From NCBI GenBank assembly GCA_963457665.1, contig OY735201.1:32093748-32157747 (forward strand): a stretch of DNA of 64,000 nucleotides, written 5' to 3'. Below the pieces are notes generated by a model, which ran no database searches, was not told the DNA's origin, and worked only from the letters and a program-made list of their open reading frames with translations. Shown here piece by piece: positions 11,226 to 21,224 of the stretch (the first letter of the stretch is position 1; every line of letters starts with the position of its first letter). Position numbers and translations under genes: made by a program. Source of the DNA: Thysanoteuthis rhombus. Taxonomy: Eukaryota > Mollusca > Cephalopoda > Oegopsida > Thysanoteuthidae.

Positions 11226-11299
11226 GTGTACAGATACAGATAACTCCAAAATCAAACGGTGAATATTAGTGAAAAGAGCATATCTTAATCATTGAAACG

Positions 11300-11300
<1 letters not shown>
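11226..11300. other. Short flank of the mariner fragment
   Basis: This stretch holds ACAGATACAGATAACTCC, which resembles the outer left flank of the 9.9-kb element (ATACAGATAACTCC at about 9880). It may be part of the same terminal repeat or a shared insertion preference. Nothing more can be said. Confidence 0.3.
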
Positions 11301-11356
<56 letters not shown>

Positions 11357-11549
11357 ACGTTGGTTTGTGTCATGCACGCTGCTCATTTCTTTATTCATTT
11401 ACGTGGTCAGCTGTCCGATTCGCTACTCCATTAATTCCGGTACCGGACGAAATATGCTTCCTAATACAATGTCTCTATAATCATCACGTCCTGTCGGACA
11501 TAAACTGTCCAATCTAGTGATATACATACCGTCGGCAAAATGGGAATTC

Positions 11550-11587
<38 letters not shown>

Positions 11588-11666
11588 AAATATTTATGCG
11601 TACGATCACAGAGCACAGAGATGAGTGGTTCAAGTGATTATACATACATACATACATACATACATT

Positions 11667-11717
<51 letters not shown>

Positions 11718-11742
11718 GTATGTTTGTGTGTGTGTGTGTGTA
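11301..11742. repeat. Cluster of (CA)n, (TA)n, (GT)n and (CATA)n microsatellites
   Basis: (CA)n at 11301-11318 runs into (TA)n to 11352. A second (TA)n-(GT)n tract lies at about 11551-11587. (CATA)n at 11641-11678 runs into (TA)n to about 11713 and (TG)n to 11742. Open frames here are low-complexity. The segments between the arrays show no recognisable feature. Confidence 0.9.
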
Positions 11743-12175
11743 TCATTTCCCAAATTGCTTTATTTCCCGAACTGCCTAATACATTTGTGTATGCTCAATT
11801 TTCTGTACGAGATCACTGTTCTTTAAACTGCTTTAAAGCGATATCTAAATAATAATCTTATATATATACGATTGGCAACTAAAAATTTGTTCAACACTTC
11901 TCGATCCGGCGATCGACATTCCGAACTCACCCTACCATTTCATTCGTACGTTCCCCGACTATCCCACAAACCTTCAATATCTACATCTTGTCTAAATGGG
12001 AAGATGGACCGGAGGATCTCATTTAGGGCGCTAACTCTTGCTGATAACTAGCTGTCGACGCCAATAATAAGGTATCTTAAGATCCAGTGGAGTCCTTGAA
12101 CCTGAGCTCATAACCCAAACCAAAATGACCCCCTCCTTGCTAATAGCGATTTCTCTATTCCCAATCTTCTCACAC

Positions 12176-12179
12176 ACAC

Positions 12180-12233
<54 letters not shown>

Positions 12234-12254
12234 CGTGCGTGCGTGTGTGTGTGT
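12176..12254. repeat. (AC)n-(TA)n-(GT)n-(GCGT)n compound microsatellite
   Basis: A short ACACAC run is followed by TA dinucleotides from about 12180, then GT to about 12228, then GCGT units to about 12244 and GT again to 12254. The AC...TA...GT order is self-complementary, so the tract is a potential hairpin. Confidence 0.9.
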
Positions 12255-14478
12255 GGACACCTTTTTATTTTATTTTTCTACTAAAATACCATTAGCCAAT
12301 GATATCCTTTCTGCGACCCATTTCTCTTCACACATACACTCAGAGTGTTCCGTTCAGAGTTCTAAAATAGACAAGTTTCTATTTTTCTTGTTAAAAATAA
12401 TAAAGTAAAAAATAAAAAATAGAAAATGAAGGTAAAAATAATAAGAACTCGTTTTATCTGGCGCTTTGTTTATTCACGTAACTGTTAAGAAAGTCTAACA
12501 AACATATCAAATGGCCGAAAACTATTCGATTTATTTTCTAATTTTCTCGATGTCTGAAGCGAAAGCCGCTAGAGGGCGTGTTAGCTTAGTGCGCAGTCTG
12601 TCGTCACCACTGGTAGGGGGCGCCTTTTTTGCTCTCGCGGGAACCATCTCACTACAAGGCGTCGATACAATGCATTCAATGCCCTCCCCACTTTCAACTC
12701 TTTCTTCGGACCCCCCCCTCTTCATTTCGTTGAGCCTCTTCTTTTCATCGTCTTTTTTTTTTTTTTGTAATCCTCTTCCCCGTATTCAGAATGAACATTT
12801 TCCCCCAAATCTCTTAGGTCTTTCCCTCTCTACTAACGACGATGTTGTCCAATGATACTGCGATTTCGGGTATTTACAATAGTGACAAGTAGATTATCTG
12901 ATAATACTGCTCATATTCTTTTCTGATACACTGTTCACGCATTTTGAAAAAAAAAGTCTGTTCGACAAGGGTAAGACATAAGAGATAGGGGCACCCCTCC
13001 CCAAAAGACGTTTTCAATGTCCGATTAACAGACTTAATATCAACCAAAACTGTCACCGAAGTTTTCAAGTTGGTCTGGCTAGCAGTCTGGCTGACAGTCT
13101 GACTGGCTTTGTATATATCATACGTACCAGCTGCACCAGTGGCACTGAGTGGGCTGGAAATCTGAACATGAACTTTTTATCGTGTCTAGAAAAAAAAAGC
13201 TTTTTCGTTTTTTGAAAATGCCCCATAGATTTTTGCGGTTAGTTCAATATGCCACGTATCTTTTTGCTAGATTGATCCCATTGTGTCCAGCGGCATTCGG
13301 GATTACTTATAGAAAACTCGGAGATCTTTTTTTTACTGTCCAACAAAATGTAAGAGAAGTAAATTATTCATCGATACCCACTTCTTCCAATTTTTAATTG
13401 ATCACCCACAATCCAAAAGACGTTGGTCACGTGACGGTTTCTATCGAGTGACTATCATGAGTGACTGAGTTACTCAATTTATTTGAGTAAATAATTGCAA
13501 TATATAAAAGATATGCGAATATAATTGAACGGGACAAGAAGAAAAAAAATAAGACAGAATTAATCAAAATATATATTACGACGATTTCTTTGTATAAACA
13601 GGGCCGGTCCTTGGGCTCCTTGCACAACCGGGAAAGCTGAACTTCGGCATCCTTCAAAGCCTGTCTGAGCTTGTTGTCACTTATGAGAATTCCCTTTGCC
13701 AATGCCTCCTCCCACCCAATGTCCTAAAAATCTAGATTTTATAAAATCTGGTTTCGAGATTTCCACATTTCAAATAAAAATCCAATAAAATATCTAAATT
13801 TCAAAATAATGTGGTTACGCAAAATCTTTTGCGAAATCCCTTTGATATTGAGATCAAATGTAATCTATAGTACGTGCGATCCAAGAGTTCGTGCTGCTGC
13901 TGATTTTTCAAATAAGGTAAGATTTTATAAATCCATGATCTTTTATTGTGACCAGAGGTTCTATTTTGGTCTTCTGCTGCTAATTTGAAAGTAATTATCA
14001 GTATTATACGGTATACTGGGAGATAGTTTTCTGTTCATTTTGAGGAACGACAAAATATTGATAAACTTGGCCTACCTCTCGTAAAAAATATTTTTTTCAC
14101 AAACTTCATTTACGAATAGATAAAGAATAAGAGAATTCAGAATTTTTGTAATGGAAACTAAAATTTTTAACGATTGTAAAAATGACAGCTACTGATATTT
14201 TTCGGTCGTTGAAAGTTCTGGTACTGTTTGTGTCGAATGTCATCAAGACAGGCACTGCTAGACGTATTAACAAAAAAACAAAAAAAATAGAAATAGAAGT
14301 TGTCAGCAAGGGTTAATCAGATTAATCTAACAACCTCTCGTTGGACCCAAGGGTTTTCCGGAACCCTAGTTACGGAAGGCTACAATAGACATTAAGTTTC
14401 CTCTTCAGTGAGTGTTCTATAAAAATACAGCCATTTGTATTTTGTTGAAGTCATTTTCATTTTGTCTTTTTTTTTCAG
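12255..14478. other. Sequence upstream of the Wnt penultimate exon (intergenic or upstream intron)
   Basis: I looked here for an upstream Wnt exon encoding the CxxxF..RRWNC region and found none. An open frame of 114 codons at 12511-12855 and a minus-strand one of 91 codons at 13427-13702 have no recognisable domain. A phrase CAGGGCCGGTCCTTGGGC at about 13599 resembles hAT-type MITE ends. Since the exon at 14479 has a splice acceptor, at least the part next to it is intron. Confidence 0.6.
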
Positions 14479-14747
14479 ATACTCGCGAGACAGCCTACCT
14501 TTATGCCATCTTCTCAGCAGGAATCATGTACAGTGTGGCCCGAGGCTGCGCCAAGGGAGAACTTGATAACTGTGGCTGCGATCGGAAAATCAGGGTCAAT
14601 GAACCGACTGATGACTTCGAGTGGGGTGGTTGTTCGGACAACGTTCGCTACGGCAATAAGTTCTCCCGAGAGTTCGTAGACTCTGGGGAAAAGAAGGAAG
14701 CACCTGTGGGTCTTATGAACCTGTGGAATAACGAAGCTGGGAGGAAG
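14479..14747 (+). CDS. Wnt: Wnt ligand, penultimate coding exon
   Basis: The exon encodes about 89 residues of a secreted Wnt glycoprotein, a ligand for Frizzled/LRP receptors in developmental patterning. Visible Wnt blocks are TRETAYLYAIFSAG, GCAKGELDNCGCD, FEWGGCSDNVRYG, KFSREFVD and LMNLWNNEAGRK, with four of the conserved cysteines. The polypyrimidine tract and CAG at 14461-14478 form the acceptor, and the first two bases complete a split codon (phase 1). The exon ends in AAG before GTACGC, a good donor, in phase 0. The usual NLHNNEAGR has Trp in place of His (NLWNNEAGR), an uncommon change. Subfamily by eye: FSREFVD and the spacing suit Wnt16, but Wnt2, Wnt4 and, in this exon, Wnt8 also show similarity. 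Family assignment is certain; subfamily is not. Confidence 0.95.
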
Positions 14748-14839
14748 GTACGCCTGTTCATATTTTCTTACACACTCACACATAGATGGTATACACATGA
14801 AAACCGTCCATAAATTATCAAGCCATTTAACATTAACGG

Positions 14840-15250
14840 AAAATAGTCTATTTAGAGCAATGATACCCAAGTCCCATCGAAGCACACCTTTTAATACCTC
14901 ACCCATTTATCATAGCGTCTTTTTTACTTTCCGAAACAATCTGCGAAGTCCTCTTTCGGGATCGTCACCAGTTGCGTCTCTGCGTTCTTTTTAACCGCAT
15001 TCAAGGTCTGAAATCTATTTAAAAAAGTCAGAAGTCGGAGGGAGCCAAATCTGGACTGTATGAGGAAGGAGTCTGACAGATCTGTGTGGTGCGATGTTTT
15101 ACCGAAAACAGGTCGTGAAGAATGGACAGGCTCGGTCATAGCGACGTCCACGACCTACACAAGCTCACCCATTGGTGTCTCACTGCCAACTGCGAAACAC
15201 CAAAGAAAAATGTCTGTTTTCTAATCTGTAGTCAGGTTCCCTCTGACTGG
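14840..15250 (-). pseudogene. mariner-like transposase C-terminal fragment inside the Wnt intron
   Basis: On the minus strand the frame encodes LNAVKKNAETQLVTIPKEDF followed by ADCFGK. This matches the C-terminal region of mariner transposases, which commonly read F.....I..NA...L..IPK..F..CF..W. The upstream part (about 15000-15180) fits the region of the last catalytic Asp (PPYSPDL.P.DF) only weakly. A related copy with the same flanks lies at 29930-30290. Orientation is opposite to Wnt, so it is an intronic fossil. The N-terminal domain and terminal repeats were not found. Confidence 0.6.
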
Positions 15251-15994
15251 TTGCAAAGTTAAATTAAGAGCACGCCACTGCTTCCCCAGTTATTCGAGAT
15301 ATATGATTACTTTCCAGTCGGAACTTTTATATCACATCAATTGTTTATTGAATCTTGTTAAAGCAGATTTCTTTTTAAGTGAAAGTTTAGAAATTTAAAA
15401 AAAATAGTTTACCAAATAAATCAGGTGAAGTTATTTCACTAAGCAATTCTGTTGATATTTCATACTAATGGATTATGGTAGGTTCTACAAATACAAGCCG
15501 GGCAACAGAGTTTCTGCTCTGTTTTGAAATTTTAAAAAAATGTTAATGTAATGTTGAGAGCGAGTGAGCCAAAGACGTTATTCACTGAAATGTAATTCGT
15601 ACCATATTTCCCATCGTAAATATCAATCAGATAAAAAAAAAATTATAGATGCGAAACGAAAAACAAATAGAAAGTAAACCCATTGAAAATCTTAGAAAAA
15701 AGTGAGAGATCGTTGAGACATTTGTAAAGATGCATAGAAATAAAAGAGATCTAACTGAAGAGTCTAATCATTGTCTCGCATATATACGCAGGTTCATCAA
15801 TAAATCTGCTGCCTGAAACGTTGTAATTAGCTAACATTTGATCTGAAATTTTCTATATATAATGTTTGATCTATGTGAGTTAAATTGACTACCTCAACAA
15901 AGAAGGAGATTATATTGAAAAATGAATATTTGTTATATAAAACGAGGGCTTTAATTATCAGAAGGCAGCATGTGTACATATTTATAGAATTATA
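15251..15994. other. Wnt intron sequence, nothing recognised
   Basis: AT-rich intronic DNA between the mariner fragment and the next repeat. It has short poly-A/T runs and no coding or RNA signal. Confidence 0.6.
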
Positions 15995-16115
15995 TGATAG
16001 TTCACCAAATGTCTGTCTGTCCGTCCGTCTGTGTTTGTTTAACTCAAGAACGGATTGATCTATGACCACCAAATTTTCTGTGGACAATAATAAGTTCCTG
16101 GAGCATGTTTTTCGC
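15995..16115 (-). repeat. Dispersed repeat, copy 2 of the 2.0/49-kb family
   Basis: The reverse complement contains AAAAACATGCTCCAGGAAC, CCACAGAAAATTTGGTGGTC and CCGTTCTTGAGTTAAACA, then a run of GACGG/CAGAC units. This is the same order of marks as at 1971-2115. It lies in the Wnt intron. Confidence 0.55.
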
Positions 16116-16555
16116 TACTTAGTTTTGGAAAATTGAAAAAAAAAATATTATAATAGTGTGGGATCTGCGTTATCGCTCTCTTCGATAGTAATGATCTGTT
16201 TTCCCTCTATTTATCTGCTACTAAAAGTTTGATTCTGTTTATCTGTAAGTGACCTCTAAATATCCGAAACGGTGCATTGTAGCCAGAGGTTTTGAACTGA
16301 GGTACCACATTTAGGTCTTCTGTGTGAACTACCTGAGACCATAGGGTAGGTTTTCAGCTATTATATATGATGAATCTTTCAATAAGACAAGCAGGCATCC
16401 CAGGTCACGTCTCGTTAGAAGTTACCTTTTTTTTTAATCCGATTTTATGCTGTTTACTTGAACGGTTAAAAGGTGGGTCGAACTTTAACGTTTGTCATGA
16501 AAAAGAATGAAAAAGATCAAGGAAGTTAGTGAAAGATTATGGAAGTTATTCTTTA

Positions 16556-16602
16556 AACTAAGCTTAGTCTGGCACAAGGCCATTGCAGAAAGACGCACAA
16601 TA
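16556..16602 (-). mobile_element. SINE tail fragment in the Wnt intron
   Basis: The sequence AAACTAAGCTTAGTCTGGCA followed by CAAGGCC is the 3' part of the tRNA-derived SINE family seen at 9.2, 29.1-29.5 and 39.2 kb (TAAGCTTAG, then a GGCACAAGG or GGCATAGG phrase). The tRNA head is missing. Confidence 0.55.
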
Positions 16603-16679
16603 AAGGGTGAAATTACTAAATTAACTGATTTATCCGCGAGACCAGCCTGCAACAACATAAGAAGTTGTTTTTTTTTTCT

Positions 16680-16950
16680 TTTTCTTATTCTTGTGTTCCT
16701 TGTTTTGCTTTTTCCCCTGCCCTTTTTTAAAATCATTTTTAAATTTAAAAAAATTGTTTTTAAATTTTTTAAAATTATCTTTTAAATTTTTAAAAATTAT
16801 TATTGATATATTTAAAAGAATTTTTTTCAATATTTTTTTTTCAATATTTTTTCTTGAATTTATTTTTTTCATTTTTTTTTTCAATTTTTTTTCAATATTT
16901 TTTCTTGAATTCATTTTTTTCATTTTTTTTTTCAATTTTTTTCAAAGATA
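16680..16950 (+). repeat. T-rich tract with a two-copy 51-bp tandem repeat near the 3' splice site
   Basis: The last part of the Wnt intron is strongly T-rich on the coding strand. Within it the phrase TCAATATTTTTTCTTGAATT begins at 16841 and again at 16892, and the following T-rich text also repeats, giving two units of about 51 bp. It ends 70 bp before the acceptor CTTGCAG at 17016-17022. It could form part of an extended polypyrimidine region, but the nearer acceptor context looks sufficient on its own. Confidence 0.85.
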
Positions 16951-17022
16951 TTTTTGTTCAAAGAATAATCAAATAATAATCTCATAATCAGCAAATTTTC
17001 CTTTATTCTATTTGTCTTGCAG

Positions 17023-17484
17023 GCTGTCAAAGCAAACATCAAAAGAGTGTGCAAGTGTCACGGTGTATCCGGTTCATGTTCAGCGCGGATATGTTGGCGC
17101 AATATGGAGACTTTCCGGGCGACCGGCTCGTACCTCTTCAAGCGTTATGACGGTGCCAGTCACGTGAAATTGAGTCGTAAGAAACGTAAGTTAAAGCCGG
17201 TCAACAAGTTCATGAAGAAACCCACCAAGAAGGACCTCGTTTACTTGAAACAGTCGCCAGATTTCTGCTTGAACAACACCAAGTACGGCTCGCTGGGCAC
17301 GCGAAACCGTCGCTGTAAGCGAGACAGCGATGGATTGGACGGTTGTGTCCTCATGTGCTGCGGCCGGGGCTTCCAGACCATCCCCAGGGTCATAACGGAA
17401 GACTGCGAGTGTAAGTTCTACTGGTGTTGCTACGTACTGTGCAAAAAATGCACCCACAGAATGGACATGCACTACTGCAACTGA
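17023..17484 (+). CDS. Wnt: Wnt ligand, terminal coding exon
   Basis: This exon encodes the last 153 residues and the stop (TGA at 17482-17484) of the same Wnt. It opens with AVKANIKRVCKCHGVSGSC, in which Ser16 of the exon is the position palmitoleoylated by Porcupine in the family. It continues ICWRNMETFRATGSYL, a basic stretch RKKRKLKPVNKFMKKPTKK, DLVYLKQSPDFC, a sequon NNT, GSLGTRNRRC, DGCVLMCCGRG and CECKFYWCCYVLCKKC, ending MDMHYCN. Sixteen cysteines here plus four in the preceding exon give 20 of the usual 22-24. The basic stretch, CECKFxWCCYV and the M(T/D)DVH-like ending favour Wnt16; KKPTKKDLVY and GSLGT recall Wnt2. No frameshift or stop interrupts it, so the gene looks functional. 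The N-terminal third is outside the recognised sequence. Confidence 0.97.
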   Translation, partial: AVKANIKRVCKCHGVSGSCSARICWRNMETFRATGSYLFKRYDGASHVKLSRKKRKLKPVNKFMKKPTKKDLVYLKQSPDFCLNNTKYGSLGTRNRRCKRDSDGLDGCVLMCCGRGFQTIPRVITEDCECKFYWCCYVLCKKCTHRMDMHYCN

Positions 17485-17659
17485 TAGGGTGATAGAAAAA
17501 GAAAAGAAGAGGGGAAGATGCCCTGCCGTGACCGGCCGAGGGTTTCCTCTCCCTGGGAAAATAACTGGACCATACTCAGAGTCCATGAGCAACACAACAC
17601 ACACATACATACTCACACACGCGCGCACAGACATAAACACACATATATACACAAAAATG

Positions 17660-17684
17660 AATAAATAAATAAAATAAAATAAAA
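17660..17684 (+). promoter_or_regulatory. Candidate Wnt polyadenylation signals
   Basis: Overlapping AATAAA hexamers occur in AATAAATAAATAAAATAAA from 17660, about 175 bases after the Wnt stop codon. This would give a short 3' untranslated region that includes a (CA)-rich segment at 17590-17650. A longer 3' end using later signals cannot be excluded. Confidence 0.45.
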
Positions 17685-17689
17685 CGCTA

Positions 17690-18147
17690 ATAACGAAAAG
17701 CCAGTGGCCAATAGCCTAATTATGGAAAGGGGAAACAATCTTGAATGATAAAGAATTATTCCCCTTGACTAGATCCTAAACTGTTTAGTTTACGATTGCG
17801 AAAGGCTTGTATAACATAATATACATTCATGCAAGTACTGAGCAAACATACAGGGAGTTTGACAAACATTGTTTAATTCGGCTTGACACAACGAAAAAAT
17901 AAGTACGTCAAACGTTTTGCAAAGATCTGCGAAAGCGGGATATTATTTTTCAACGAATTGCTAAGAAATTAAATAGTTGAGCCCCAAACAAAAAAAGCAT
18001 CCACTTTGTTATCAAATTAAGATCCTTAGAAAGGGGGATGACACAACACAATCTGAATATTCAATTGCTCAAACTTTCGGAGAAAATTTTGGAACTTGAG
18101 GTGAGCATTTGTGGGTACAGACAGAACGGGAGGGGATCGCTGAAAAC
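17690..18147. other. Downstream flank of Wnt, nothing recognised
   Basis: Possible extended 3' untranslated region or intergenic DNA. No open frame of note, no RNA gene and no named repeat. Confidence 0.45.
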
Positions 18148-18412
18148 AGTTGTCAGATTTGGCTAGAAGGGAAGAAAATCCGAGCTTTACCGCGAAGACT
18201 TACCCAACACCGACATTCGGAAATCAAGTGAGTCTGGGAAAGAGGATCATTACCAGCCTCTTGAGGTTGGCCAGCGTCAAGAGGTTGGTATTGAACCCCA
18301 GCTTCTAGTCTTATTTGATTTCAAAATTTGACGATATTCTAATGCTTGTGTTGGTTATTCTCTGAGATCAAGCTCAGATTATCTCCCCTTCAGGTAACAC
18401 TTCAAAGACAGC
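18148..18412 (+). repeat. Dispersed repeat, first copy of a pair with 19.8 kb
   Basis: Marks GATTTGGCTAGAAGGGAAGA, ACTTACCCAACACCGACATT and, at the far end, GATCAAGCTCAGATTATCTC, then CCCTTCAGG. The same order appears at 19796-20145 with GGTTTGGCCAGAAGGGAAGA, ATTTACCCAACACAGGCATT and GATAAAGCTCGTATTATCTC. The middle portions differ in length. Family unknown; no protein match. Confidence 0.7.
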
Positions 18413-19374
18413 ACAAAAGGAAGCTATTTTGGATGAATCATAGGCATGAAATAATGAGCTGGAAACTCCCGAGTTTATGTTACAGATTTGGAACAGCGGT
18501 GACTTTTGTTTTGCGGGTTGCCGAATTATCCGTGACTGATCCAGAACTGTTGGAGTTATAATAAAACGCATTCATTCATTATTATTAATGAGACAGATTT
18601 TTTTTTTTAAATCCCACATTGAAAACTATTTTAGGATTTTGTCAGTTATGGGTAGAGAGACATTGTCAGTTTGAATATACATAAAATATTCGTTTCCATC
18701 TATATACTAATCAGCTGATAAAATGTTTATTTGATTTATGGCGGCATATAGGGCGTACCCTAAATTCAGCATGAAAGATTTTTGAAATCCCTACGGTGGA
18801 ATTGCATCCTGGCATCAGGTGGTCATAAAAACTTGTTTTTGGAATAAAGTCCTGGTCTCGACCAGACTTGCAAGGGCGCAAGCGACAGAAGCCAGGACTT
18901 CTTCACCAGCCTCCATACTCCATCGGAGTTGTCGCTTAAGAAACGGGACTCTTTACCATTTTTTTTTACTCAGCAATGAAATATGAACACCCTCATCTAT
19001 AAGACCACCTTTTGATATGTTCTCTGACCTCGAAGTAGCAAGAGGCAGCTAGGCTTTTCCTTGGAAATTTTCAGCACTCTATTCATGCATTGTTTTTTTG
19101 TTTTTTGTTTTTTCAGAACCTTGTATTTATCAACTAGCCGCCTCTGTTGTTGGCTATATCTTGCTTAGCTAAATATGAATTATTACAACAGCACATATCT
19201 TGGCAATATGATTTATAAGGCTCTTTTTTTAAGTCTTTATTTGATATGACATAAAATCTTTCGGAGATTAATTTGATATCAAATTCAATTTTACTTTCCT
19301 TTAAGTCAATATTATGGATGCTGGAGAGCTGTATTAACCTCCCAAGAAATAGAATCGTTAATGGCTATCAATCC
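18413..19374. other. Non-coding stretch, nothing recognised
   Basis: Short open frames of up to 71 codons with no domain. Homopolymer T runs at about 18598 and 18959. Confidence 0.45.
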
Positions 19375-19560
19375 AGCGTTAAATTTTAGAATATTAACAT
19401 CAAAATCAACGATGAATTTAATACAAGGATCAGTTTACAGAGTAGTTAAAAATGATTATTCCCCTTGAATTGGAACTCCGTGTCCAGATGTCGCTTTTAC
19501 ATTTTTCAGAAATGGCTTTTGTTTCTGACTGGAATCAATTAGTCGACTGATTAGTAACTT
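19375..19560 (+). repeat. Dispersed repeat, first copy of a pair with 27.1 kb
   Basis: Marks TTAACATCAAAATCAACGAT, CCCCTTGAATTGGAACTCCG, TGTCCAGATGTCGCTTTTAC, GGCTTTTGTTTCTGACTGGA and TTAGTCGACTGATTAG. The copy at 27065-27275 has TTAACACCAAAATCAACAAT, GCCCTTGAATCAGAACTCGG, TGTCCAGATGGCGCTATTCC, GGCTTTCGTTTCTGACTAAA and CAGTCGACTTACTAG. About three quarters of positions agree. Confidence 0.75.
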
Positions 19561-19795
19561 TCTATCTCGTATAACAGAATGCTGAACATTTTAACGGTTG
19601 AAATTACCCGTGGTTCTACACAAGGACTACAGGCAGCAGTTCCTTTTTTTATTATTAAATAGCCGACTATAGTTTCGTTGGAGTCTCGTTTCGACGTAAT
19701 GTAAAGCCGGGCTTGCATTTCATATAATTTGCCTGTTCGTTGAATAAATCAACTCGTGAAAATGGCTTTTACAGAATATGCAAAGAAGATTCTGA

Positions 19796-20145
19796 GGCAG
19801 GTTTGGTAGGTTTGGCCAGAAGGGAAGATACAACACTTTATCTCCGAGATTTACCCAACACAGGCATTGGAAGTGGGTTGAATTTGGATACCGCGCTGGA
19901 ACAGCGTCGAATTTTGAAATCAAGTCTGGAGACAGAGGTTCAAACCCAGCATATCTTGGCTGCATCCATACTAGCTCAATTTCTCAATTCGACTTTATTC
20001 CAGTGTTCGGGTTGGGTAGCCTTAAAAGGCTGCCTTGAACCTTTATCCCCATACACGTTTGATTTCAAAATAGGACGCTATTCCAATACCTGAACGGGTG
20101 AGTCTCTGAGATAAAGCTCGTATTATCTCCCCTCCTGGCCAAATT
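19796..20145 (+). repeat. Dispersed repeat, second copy of the 18.1-kb family
   Basis: See the marks given for 18148-18412. This copy is longer in the middle. It contains an internal inverted pair (TTGAAATCAA near 19914 and TTTGATTTCAAA near 20058), so it may be a compound or foldback element. An open frame of 117 codons runs through it but resembles no protein I know. Confidence 0.65.
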
Positions 20146-20694
20146 TGGCGACCCTGTTCCGAAATGTTTGATAACGCCTAACCAGACTTTTTTGATGCCT
20201 TCATTTGATTTGGAAAAGTGTCACGGAGGAATGGTCGATTATTAGTAACTGAACACCAACCACCCAACATGGACGATCCATCAAAGATATCTTGGCAAAC
20301 CTCAAAGCTGTTCGATCATTCGACTTATCCGATCCCATCAATGAACAAAAGGAGTCTGTCTCTTATCCAGATGCTATTACCAAATAGATCCTCACTTGAC
20401 TTACAACATGGAGCATAAAGAATAGTGGTCTTTGGTTGAAAAATGTAATACCAACCTCATTGCCAATACCAGACTTGTTATTCCCCCTTCAATTTTTTTC
20501 ATAAAACGTAAATGAATGTTTGAACTCTCCAAGCAACAACAAAATATAAGAACAAATAAAAAATAAAGAAAAATAGGCTGTTTTAAATGATATACAAACA
20601 TATTTTATAAAAAATTAATATAAGTGTGAAAACAGAAATATTTTTCTGCAGTTTGATTATTCCAGTGTTGTATCCGTACAAGCATTGACTAAAA
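20146..20694. other. Non-coding stretch, nothing recognised
   Basis: AT-rich, short open frames of about 66 codons only, with no recognised domain or repeat. Confidence 0.45.
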
Positions 20695-20765
20695 TAGATC
20701 AACCATTCTCAACGGGAGCCATATGACCCCTTTGGGGACCCTGGCACATATGAAGTGGACCATAG
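20695..20765 (+). mobile_element. hAT-type MITE end
   Basis: The phrase CCATTCTCAACGGGAGCCAT, then ATGACCCCTTTGGGGACCCT, resembles the left end of hAT elements (CAGTGGTTCTCAAC with a nearby GACCCCTTTGGGG palindrome). The right partner was not found. Confidence 0.5.
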
Positions 20766-21224
20766 ACTGAGATAATAATTGATTAATTTTTGTTCATCTG
20801 TTCGTGCCGTATCACTTTTGACAGGGAGCACTGAAAACAGAGAAGCTCTTCACGGGCCTGCGACGAAAAAGTTTGAAAAAGATTGATTGTAAGTCAACTT
20901 TGGTTTAAGATCAGTTTCGTGGAGTACGGTAGGAGGAAATACCTCACTTTTAACAGCTTGCAAGTGCTGGGATGCTGAGCATCTCTCTACAGCAGTTACT
21001 CATTGTATCGACTCTGAAAGCGAACGCTATCAGACGGTCAGGCTATAGGGCATGAAACCCGACCGCTTTGATCAGTTTGGTAAAGGATTGTATAGTCGTC
21101 ATAGTTTTTGACTAATCTTGTTTCCGAATATTTTGCTTCTGCGCCTTGTGAGTCTTTTATTTGTGTCTTCTGTCCTCTTCAGCTCTGTGACACTCCTGCT
21201 CAAAGATCTGTGCAGAAGTTAAGA

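Noticed and set aside
12511-12855. 114-codon plus-strand frame upstream of Wnt, considered as an upstream exon or signal peptide
   Set aside because: It has no Wnt N-terminal motif, its hydrophobic part is a poly-T translation (SSSFFFF), and there is no suitable donor site with matching phase.
13427-13702. Minus-strand frame starting MAKGILISDNKLRQALKDAE
   Set aside because: The first 40 residues look protein-like, but the rest is AT-driven and the segment overlaps a CAGGGCCGGTCC phrase typical of MITE ends. No family is recognised.
14514-14906. 130-codon minus-strand frame over the Wnt penultimate exon
   Set aside because: Antisense of a conserved coding exon; no independent support.
16630-16987. 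Phe/Ile/Lys-rich open frames in the Wnt intron
   Set aside because: They translate the T-rich (A-rich on the other strand) tract with its 51-bp tandem repeat.
17191-17652. 153-codon minus-strand frame at the Wnt terminal exon
   Set aside because: It is the antisense of the conserved Wnt exon.
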